This document shows positions 15,716-22,343 of a stretch of 26,724 bases of DNA, piece after piece. The notes under the pieces are model-generated. The model did no database searches. It was not told the DNA's origin and saw nothing but the letters and a program-made list of their open reading frames with translations. Made by a program: the position numbers and the translations under genes. The first letter of the stretch is position 1. Each line of letters begins with the position of its first letter. Source of the stretch: Myxococcales bacterium UBA1238 (lineage in GTDB: Bacteria > Myxococcota_A > Bradymonadia > UBA7976 > UBA1532). Where the stretch lies: positions 63,292 through 90,015 of the forward strand of contig DBWM01000045.1 of NCBI GenBank assembly GCA_002309015.1, written 5' to 3'.

Positions 15716-17284
15716 GTGATCGACGTACAGCATCAAATGAAGCGCGGTTTTTTGTGGTTCGGATCGGCAACCGCAGTGGCGCGCGTATGCGATTTATTGA
15801 GCACGTTCGGTGTATTGGCCTTTTTGAAGCGCGAGGAGATGGGCATTGCGGGGTTTTCCTGGGCGATCGCCGTCGTGGTGGAGGCCTTCAACGGCCTGGG
15901 GGTGGGCAATTCTCTGGTGCAGGCGAAGACCCTGAGCCGCAATGAGCAGGACAGTTTGTTTTGGTTTGCGACGGGGCTGGGGCTGGTCATGCTGGCGCTG
16001 ATGGCGGCTTTTGGGCCTGCGGTTGCGTGGTATTGCGATCAGCCGGTGCTTGCGGGGATGGTCGCCGTTTCGGGCGCCAAACTGGTGTTCGTCAGCACTG
16101 CCCTGATCCCTCTGCAGCTCCTCAATCGTGAGCTAAAATTTAAGGAAATCAGTGCGTTACAAACGATCGCGACCTTTGGTGAGGCGAGCACGAAGGTGAT
16201 CCTGGCGGCGGTTGGGATGGGCGCCTGGGCTCTGGTCATCGCCAATGCGATGCGCGGTTTTTACCTTTTGGTGGCCACTTTTTGGCTGAGCGGCTGGCGG
16301 CCCAGACTGCATTATGCGTTTTCTGAGATCCGCTGGCATGTGGCCTTTGGCTGGCGTTCGGCTTCGTCGGGTGTGTTGTTTCAATGCTATCGCAACGCGG
16401 ATGTATTTGTGGTGGAACGCTTTTTGGGCATGGAAGCCCTCGGGCTCTATCGCGTGGCGACGGAAGTGGCGATGTCGGCGCTGGAGGCTGTGCTGCAGGT
16501 GATCAAGCGCGTCGCTTACCCTGTGTTTGCCCGCGTGGCCGAAGATCGGGAGGAGCTGAAATCCGCCTTTTTGAAGATGACCCGCTATTTGCTCTATCTA
16601 AGCGGAATTATTGCTGTTTTTATGTGCTTTGGCGCCGAGGATCTGATGGCTGTGCTTCATCCGAGATGGGCGGCTGCGGCGCCTGTGGCTCAGTTGCTTT
16701 GCTTTGGTGGTCTGTTGCGCGGTGTATCGAGACTGTTTCCTGAGATGTTTACGGCTGCGGGCAAGCCTTCGATCGCCTTGCTCGATTCAGTGGTGAGCAT
16801 CGTGGCGCTGTTTGACATATTTTTCGGCGCCGCAATCCTTTTTGAGGAATACCAAACGCTCTCGATCGCCTGGTCCTGGCTGGTGATTTACCCCATGTTG
16901 ATCTTGCTGCTCATCATTTACACCCAATGGGTGATGCCTTTGTCGATCGGGCAATACATCCGAAATTCGATGGGTGCGCTGGGCTGTATGGCTGCGGTTG
17001 CAGTGACCTTGGCTCTGGTAAAATGGCTTACGGCGCCTGTGTTTAGCGCGACGGCGATCAAACCTTTGATGCTTTACGGGATCAAACAGCTGCCCCTCGC
17101 TTATGCCATTGTCCGTTTGATTTTGTTTGCCTTATTGGGTGGGGCTGTATCGCTGCTGTATGTCCATTTTGTGCTGCATCTGAGTCCCAGGGACTTGCTT
17201 TCAAAGCGCTCTCAAACTTCAAAACCTGTTGAAAACCAAGAAGATTTTAATGAAACGCCACCGGATGCAGCTGAACCCGGCTGA
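15716..17284 (+). CDS. Polysaccharide/lipid-linked oligosaccharide flippase (Wzx/MOP superfamily)
   Basis: 522 residues with roughly twelve to fourteen hydrophobic helices spread evenly, as in Wzx/WzxC-type O-antigen or exopolysaccharide flippases of the MOP superfamily. Family-like features include the N-terminal GFLWFGSATAVARVCDLLSTF, a loop with LNRELKFKEIS, a conserved FGWRSASSGVLFQCYRNADVFVVERFLG around residues 210-237, and ALGLYRVATEVA. It would move undecaprenyl-linked sugar units across the inner membrane. The C-terminal 35 residues are a polar cytoplasmic tail. The start is probably GTG at 15716; ATG at 15737 is the alternative, and neither has a strong ribosome binding site. It is followed after 21 bases by a glycosyltransferase gene, which fits a small glycan-building operon. 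Confidence 0.85.
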   Translation: MIDVQHQMKRGFLWFGSATAVARVCDLLSTFGVLAFLKREEMGIAGFSWAIAVVVEAFNGLGVGNSLVQAKTLSRNEQDSLFWFATGLGLVMLALMAAFGPAVAWYCDQPVLAGMVAVSGAKLVFVSTALIPLQLLNRELKFKEISALQTIATFGEASTKVILAAVGMGAWALVIANAMRGFYLLVATFWLSGWRPRLHYAFSEIRWHVAFGWRSASSGVLFQCYRNADVFVVERFLGMEALGLYRVATEVAMSALEAVLQVIKRVAYPVFARVAEDREELKSAFLKMTRYLLYLSGIIAVFMCFGAEDLMAVLHPRWAAAAPVAQLLCFGGLLRGVSRLFPEMFTAAGKPSIALLDSVVSIVALFDIFFGAAILFEEYQTLSIAWSWLVIYPMLILLLIIYTQWVMPLSIGQYIRNSMGALGCMAAVAVTLALVKWLTAPVFSATAIKPLMLYGIKQLPLAYAIVRLILFALLGGAVSLLYVHFVLHLSPRDLLSKRSQTSKPVENQEDFNETPPDAAEPG

Positions 17285-17305
17285 GACAAGGGGAGAGATT
17301 CAGCG

Positions 17306-18424
17306 ATGTCAAAAAAAGTAGCACTCTTTTGCACCAACTTTTTACCCTGGTCGCAAACCTTTGTTTATGAGGAACTTCAGCATCATGTCCGCTATGAGGC
17401 AGAAGTGTTCGCCAACCAGCGGCTCAATGAAGATCGATTTCCTTTTGAAAACGTGACGTTAGGTGGCCGGTTCTATACGCTCACGCGGCGGAGCAGGGCC
17501 TTTGAAAAGCGGTTTGAACAGGAAAGTTTTGACGTGATTCACGGGCATTTCGGGCCTGGGAGCATTTATGCGCTGTATTATGCGGAGCGTTATCATTTGC
17601 CGCTGCTCTGCACTTTTCACGGTTACGATGTGCCGCTTTTGAGGAGCGATAAGCGGTTTCGGCCCGAATTCTTGCGCTATGGCTTCCTGGGCAAACGCTT
17701 GCTGAATCGCTTAACCCTCGCGCTTTGTGCTTCGACGGAGCTGCGCGAGATGGTGATCGAGATGGGGGTGCCCGCCGAGCGCGCGGTTTGCTGGCGCCTG
17801 GGTATCGATCTTTCGCGCTTTCATCCCGTTGAAAAAAATCCTTCAAAATCGCTGGATTTGCTTTGCATCGGCCGCTTTGTTGAAAAGAAGGGCTTCGAGG
17901 TGGCGCTGCGCGGTTTTGCCCATGCGCTGCATCGCGGATTGGATGGGCATCTGACGCTGATTGGCGACGGCCCTCTGATGGGACGATTGAAAAAAGTGCG
18001 GGCAGATCTGGATTTAGGCCAAAAAGTGACCTTTGCGGGCACGATGACGCAGGCGGAACTGGCTTCGCGGCTTCAATCCGCCGATGTGCTTTTGGCGCCC
18101 AGCGTGACCGCCTCCGATGGCGATCGCGAATCGGGGCTGATCGTGGTGAAAGAGGCTTCCGCGTCTGGAGTTGTGCCGCTTTCTACCTGGCATGGCGGGA
18201 TTCCCGAAATCGTGGAAGATGGCGTGACCGGGTTTTTGGTGCCCGAGCGCGATGCGGAATCTTTGGGTGAACGCCTGCTCTTGCTGCAGGACGGCGGGTT
18301 GCGCGCAAAACTGGCGAAGGCCGCGCGTCAGAAGATGGAGCGGGAATACGATATTCGGGATCGCATCGCGGCGTTGGAGCAATATTACGATGAAGCGATC
18401 GAAAGGTTTGGCAGGGAAGGGTAG
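17306..18424 (+). CDS. Family 4 (GT-B) glycosyltransferase
   Basis: 372 residues, a typical length. The N-terminal Rossmann domain contains HGHFG (79-83) and TFHGYDVP (103-110), common in GT4 enzymes that build exopolysaccharide or LPS. The C-terminal nucleotide-sugar domain has GRFVEKKGF (189-197), LIGDGPL (218-224) and the E-x7-E motif ESGLIVVKE (Glu275 and Glu283), which binds the donor sugar nucleotide. GGIPEIV and GFLVPERD follow. It should be a cytoplasmic, retaining enzyme; donor and acceptor cannot be named. It lies 21 bases after the flippase with GGGGAG upstream, so the two are probably co-transcribed. No Wzy polymerase or other sugar genes are near, so this is not a full polysaccharide locus. 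Confidence 0.9.
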   Translation: MSKKVALFCTNFLPWSQTFVYEELQHHVRYEAEVFANQRLNEDRFPFENVTLGGRFYTLTRRSRAFEKRFEQESFDVIHGHFGPGSIYALYYAERYHLPLLCTFHGYDVPLLRSDKRFRPEFLRYGFLGKRLLNRLTLALCASTELREMVIEMGVPAERAVCWRLGIDLSRFHPVEKNPSKSLDLLCIGRFVEKKGFEVALRGFAHALHRGLDGHLTLIGDGPLMGRLKKVRADLDLGQKVTFAGTMTQAELASRLQSADVLLAPSVTASDGDRESGLIVVKEASASGVVPLSTWHGGIPEIVEDGVTGFLVPERDAESLGERLLLLQDGGLRAKLAKAARQKMEREYDIRDRIAALEQYYDEAIERFGREG

Positions 18425-18455
18425 CTGAGAGGAGCGGAGGGATCAGAGGCGGCGA

Positions 18456-19163
18456 TCAATGCTTCTTTTTGCCGCCTTTGCCACCCTTGTCCTTGCCGCC
18501 CTTGTCAGCCTTTTTCTCTTCTTTTTTGCTGGCTTTGGGGGCTTCTTCTTCGGGCTCGTCATCCCAGTCGTCCTCTTCGCCCATCGCGTTGTGGAGGACT
18601 TCTTCGAACTTGCTCTGCAGCTTTTCGAGCTCGTCGTCGTTCAGGCGGCGCGCCTTGTCGGGGCCCAGCATTTCGGCGGGGTAAAGCTCGGGATCCTCGG
18701 GCATGATGATCAGATATTGCTTGTCGCCGGTGTCGATGCGCTGCAAGACAATATAAGTATCTTCTTCGCCGTCGTCGGTCTGAACGTCGATCGGCTCTTC
18801 CATGTCGTCGCGTTCAAAAAACTCTTCCGGTGGCTCGCCTTCGAGGATGAATTCGTCGGCGCGGACCGTGATCTGGCAGTTCCAGGGCTTTAACGCGTCG
18901 CTCACGTGGCGCTGAATGGCCTTGTATTCTTCGGGTTCCAACTCCTCGAGCGAGAAGCATTCTACGTCGTCGTCCTCTTCATCTGCGTCCTCGTCGGGGA
19001 TCTCCTGAAGGATTTTGACGACCGTCTCGTGAGGCGTCAGGACTGCATATTTGTGGCCGTCCTTTTCGAACAGGGTGTCGGGGCAAACTTGCATGGTCAA
19101 AGATTCGTTGGTCTCTTCGTCCAGCATTTGAACAATTTGTTCTTCCATTTGCTCGTCATTCAT
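18456..19163 (-). CDS. Acidic DUF3727/DUF1292-like protein with Lys/Gly tail
   Basis: 235 residues; ATG at 19163 preceded by GGAGAAAG. Two related halves are visible. The first (about 27-115) begins CPDTLFEKDGHKYAVLTPHETVVKIL, and the second (about 126-195) contains DTYIVLQRIDTGDKQYLIIMPEDPELYPAEML, then LNDDELEKLQSKFEEVLHNAM. This resembles the DUF3727 plus DUF1292 arrangement best known from cyanobacteria and plastids; the function is unknown. The protein is strongly acidic up to residue 210 and then switches to a Lys/Gly-rich tail (ADKGGKDKGGKGGKKKH). No signal peptide or membrane helix is present, so it should be cytoplasmic. It is convergent with the glycosyltransferase and divergent from the TULIP operon. 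Confidence 0.75.
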   Translation of the reverse strand: MNDEQMEEQIVQMLDEETNESLTMQVCPDTLFEKDGHKYAVLTPHETVVKILQEIPDEDADEEDDDVECFSLEELEPEEYKAIQRHVSDALKPWNCQITVRADEFILEGEPPEEFFERDDMEEPIDVQTDDGEEDTYIVLQRIDTGDKQYLIIMPEDPELYPAEMLGPDKARRLNDDELEKLQSKFEEVLHNAMGEEDDWDDEPEEEAPKASKKEEKKADKGGKDKGGKGGKKKH

Positions 19164-19418
19164 GAGGGCTTTCTCCTACTACCGCGTTCGGCACGGCTTG
19201 CCTGGTGTCGATGTGACACGCTCGATCGGGTTCATATCACGTTCTTCTTTTAAAGGGAACAGATCCAAAAACAGCAAAATCGCATTCCGTGATTCCATTT
19301 TTTTTGAATGGATGTGCTACTTTTCCTGTCGGGCAGAATTCAGTAAAAACATTAAAAAAGGTGAAAAGCTTCCTGACGGATGCCCGATTTGGATACGGTT
19401 TAAATTTTGGAGGTTTTG
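19164..19418. promoter_or_regulatory. Longest intergenic region, upstream of the BPI-like lipoprotein operon
   Basis: About 255 bases, AT-rich in its right two thirds, between divergent genes. It must contain the promoter of the lipoprotein operon. GGAGG at 19409-19413 is the ribosome binding site for the ATG at 19419. A weak hairpin (TCCATT, seven bases, AATGGA at 19294-19312) is present. I see no clear -35/-10 pair, riboswitch or small gene. Confidence 0.5.
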
Positions 19419-22343
19419 ATGAAATTAAGGAAAAGTTTTTATTTTCAAGGAATTGCGATTGGCCTCTTGGGATTCCTGCTGAACGCCTGCGATGATTCCG
19501 ATTCGCCGGAGGACTATCCGACGGACGCCGAAAGCGATGTCGGGCAGTTGGCTGATGCCCAAAGCGACGCGACCCTGGATGCTGCGGATGCGAATCTGGA
19601 TGATGCGGACATTGTTCAGGACGCTGCGGATGCGACCCTGGATGCTGCGGATGGGTTTATCGATGTGGACGCCTTCAATCCGCATGTGGATTCCGGTGTC
19701 GAAATTCCGCCCAATCCCTATCGGGTGGTGACGGAGCTGGCTGTTCCTGCGACGATTTCGGGATTGGCCAACAAGGTGACCTGCCTGGCTTTGGATGAGC
19801 AGGGCGATGCGATCCTTGGTGTTGAAACGCTGGTTGAAGTGCGCCCCGGGACTCAGGGTGTCGACTTTGAGCTTTCGATCGAAAAGGAAAAAGATGAAAA
19901 CGGGGACGAGATTGATTGTCAGGTATCGAATGATAAAAGTTGTAATTTTGATTTAGTTGGCATAACTGCTGGAGAATACAGCGTAAAATGCAAAATCCCG
20001 AGTCTGGGCCTGCGCGATGTCTCGGCTCAGCGCTGGGATGTGGATCCCGGTCCGGTGGAAAGCACGCGGGCCTGCTTGTTTAAGGACGATGCCCAGCCTT
20101 GCCTTGAAACGAGCGAAGTTGAGGCCGGAAATGCGGTCCTGGTGGTTTGCCGGGCGAACGATTCCGAAGGCAATCCGATAGAAGCTTCTGAAGCGGATGT
20201 GGTGGTGATGCCGGCTGGTGCGGGCGCAGAGGTGAGCGGGCATTATGTAACGTTCACAACGGCCGGAAGATACGAGATCTTTTGCGATATGGAGGGCGCG
20301 CGTCAAAAGGAGAGCGCTCTGGTCGACGTGCTTCCCGGTTTGCCTGCAGAGATCGTGGCCGGAGTGAAGCCCCTGAAGGCGTTTTATTCTCCCGGTGAAG
20401 TTTTTGCGTTGGGGGCCCGCGTCGTCGATTCCTATGGAAATGAAGTTCCGAGCGCTCAATTGGAATGGTCCTGGTCCGCTTCAGAGGCCCCTGCAGCGCT
20501 CGGTACCTTTGGCGAAGGGCGCTATCTGGCTGAAGATGAAGGCTATTTTGAAGTTTCGGTCTCGGTTGCCAGCCGCACGTATCAGGGCAAAACGCTGAAG
20601 GCTTCAGCGAATGTGCTCGTGGATTCGGGCGGTCCTGCGCTGTCCTGTACGCGTCCTGTGGGCATGCTGGTGGGCGTAGGTGAGCCGATTTCTCTTGAAG
20701 GTTCGGTGAGCGATATTTCGGGGCTGGAAGTCTTTACGGTGGATGGCAAACAGCAATCTCTGGGCAGCGACGGACATTTTTCGGTTGAGGTGACGCCGCA
20801 ATGGGGCCTGAATGTGCATGAGATCAGGGCTGTGGATAAGGTGGGCAACGTCAACAGCCTGTTTTGCTCTTACTTCGCTTCTGACGATTATTTGAATGAG
20901 AACAGTGAGTTGTCGGACTCGGTCGCGCTCAGATTAAAGCAGGGGGCGATCGATGACGGAGCGCCCAACAGCCCCATCTCCAGCCTGATCGATTTAATCC
21001 GCGAGATGTTGAATTCTCAGGGGCTGATGAGCGCACTCGATACCGCCTTAACGGCTCAGAACCCGCTGATTCCCAACGAATGCCAAAAGCGCGTGCTGGG
21101 CGTCTGCGTATTTAAATTCGGCTTAACTTACAGGGACTTAAATATTACTGGCCCCAACAGTATGACTGCGGAGCTGGTGGAAGGCGGGCTCAGGGTAAAG
21201 GCGCATATTCAGAAGCTGATGATCAGCTTAAAGACGATGGGTACCCTGAGCGTTGGGGGTAAATTCTATGTGAATAATATTAATCTCGATTTGACTTTTG
21301 ATGTTTATTTGCGCAACAATCGCCCGAAAGTGAAGCTCCGCCAAACCAACAGCGTGACTCTGGGCGACATCGATTTCGATTTTGACAGCCGGGTTGTGGG
21401 GTGGTTGCTCGATCTGATTGGAGAGATGTTTGAAAGGAAAATCCGCAATCTGCTGATCAAGAAGCTGACGGGTTATCTGGAATCGAACATCGACTCTGTT
21501 TTGTCGGATGTGCTGTCGGGTCTGGATTTAGATGGCCTGGGACAGAGCTTTACGGTCCCGGGACTTGCCGGTGGGCCCTCTTCGACTCTGAGTCTGGGAC
21601 TCGGCTTTGATTCCCTCGATGTGACGACAAATCAGCTGCGCATCGGGATCCATACGACGGTGAACGGGCCTACAAGGCTGGGGTTGTCGTCCGCAGGTGT
21701 CCCGTTGCCTCCTGAACGGCCTGAACCGCAGGCGGATTACAATCAAACGGTGATGGCGACCATTCGCCTGGGACTGGTCAATCAGCTCCTGCACCGGCTT
21801 TGGCGCGCCGGGGTCTTTGAGTTTAATGACTTGGGGGCTCAGCTGGGAGAGGGCGCTTCGCTGAAGCTGTCGCTGCAGTTGCCTCCGGCGGTGCGCGGTG
21901 CGCCTGAATCCAGCGGAGCTGCAGTGGAACTGCATCTTGGTCCTGCGGTTGGACAACTGAAATATCCTGGCATTTTTGATGAAGCGATCACTTTAACGCT
22001 GGCGCTCAAGGCCGTTGCGGCTGTCAGCATCGAGAACGGTGAAGATGGGGATCAGCTGGAGTTCAGCGGCATTACCATCGACAAACTCTACATGTATGTG
22101 GATGGCGTGGCGATGACGGACGAGCAGAGGCAGACGATCGAAAGTAAACTGAAGCTCATCCTGCAGGACGTGTTGGATCATTATTTGAACAACATGTTGC
22201 CGACGGTGCCGATTCCTGACTTCCTGCTGCCTTCCTCGCTGACCAGCTTTGGAATTCCGGCAGGGACGCGGATTGGTTTGCGCCATCCCCAGTTAGAGGC
22301 TCAGGAATGCCGCTTTGTCGTTGAGGGAGAGTTCGGAGAATGA
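19419..22343 (+). CDS. Large lipoprotein with Ig-like domains and a BPI/LBP/CETP-like (TULIP) lipid-binding module
   Basis: The ATG at 19419, five bases after GGAGG, gives 974 residues. Lipobox LNAC makes Cys24 the lipidation site. An Asp/Ala stalk (25-95) precedes about three to four Ig-like domains (about 100-400); the last (402-487) has a glucodextranase-type pattern (LEGSVSDISGLEVFTVDG and GLNVHEIRAVDKVGNVNS). From about 500 the sequence follows the two-barrel BPI fold. In the first barrel, GKFYVNNINLDLTFDVYL is followed by VVGWLLDLIGEMFERKIRNL (659-678) and an amphipathic helix, as at the end of the BPI N-terminal barrel. The second barrel starts with MATIRLGLVNQLLHRLWRAG (779-798) and ends with VPIPDFL and terminal strands. 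TULIP proteins bind lipids in a long groove, so it may bind or move lipids at the cell surface. It is paralogous to and overlaps the next gene. Confidence 0.72.
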   Translation: MKLRKSFYFQGIAIGLLGFLLNACDDSDSPEDYPTDAESDVGQLADAQSDATLDAADANLDDADIVQDAADATLDAADGFIDVDAFNPHVDSGVEIPPNPYRVVTELAVPATISGLANKVTCLALDEQGDAILGVETLVEVRPGTQGVDFELSIEKEKDENGDEIDCQVSNDKSCNFDLVGITAGEYSVKCKIPSLGLRDVSAQRWDVDPGPVESTRACLFKDDAQPCLETSEVEAGNAVLVVCRANDSEGNPIEASEADVVVMPAGAGAEVSGHYVTFTTAGRYEIFCDMEGARQKESALVDVLPGLPAEIVAGVKPLKAFYSPGEVFALGARVVDSYGNEVPSAQLEWSWSASEAPAALGTFGEGRYLAEDEGYFEVSVSVASRTYQGKTLKASANVLVDSGGPALSCTRPVGMLVGVGEPISLEGSVSDISGLEVFTVDGKQQSLGSDGHFSVEVTPQWGLNVHEIRAVDKVGNVNSLFCSYFASDDYLNENSELSDSVALRLKQGAIDDGAPNSPISSLIDLIREMLNSQGLMSALDTALTAQNPLIPNECQKRVLGVCVFKFGLTYRDLNITGPNSMTAELVEGGLRVKAHIQKLMISLKTMGTLSVGGKFYVNNINLDLTFDVYLRNNRPKVKLRQTNSVTLGDIDFDFDSRVVGWLLDLIGEMFERKIRNLLIKKLTGYLESNIDSVLSDVLSGLDLDGLGQSFTVPGLAGGPSSTLSLGLGFDSLDVTTNQLRIGIHTTVNGPTRLGLSSAGVPLPPERPEPQADYNQTVMATIRLGLVNQLLHRLWRAGVFEFNDLGAQLGEGASLKLSLQLPPAVRGAPESSGAAVELHLGPAVGQLKYPGIFDEAITLTLALKAVAAVSIENGEDGDQLEFSGITIDKLYMYVDGVAMTDEQRQTIESKLKLILQDVLDHYLNNMLPTVPIPDFLLPSSLTSFGIPAGTRIGLRHPQLEAQECRFVVEGEFGE
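19569..19653 (+). repeat. 22-bp perfect direct repeat in the Asp/Ala stalk
   Basis: The same 22 bases occur at 19569-19590 and 19632-19653, 63 bases (21 codons) apart, within the stalk of the first BPI-like lipoprotein. They encode the recurring Ala-Thr-Leu-Asp-Ala-Ala-Asp. The spacing keeps the frame, so the stalk can expand or shrink by recombination. Confidence 0.85.

Noticed and set aside
19294..19312. Hairpin TCCATT / AATGGA with T-rich loop
   Set aside because: The stem has only six weak pairs, and no T-tract follows on either strand; it does not work as a terminator.
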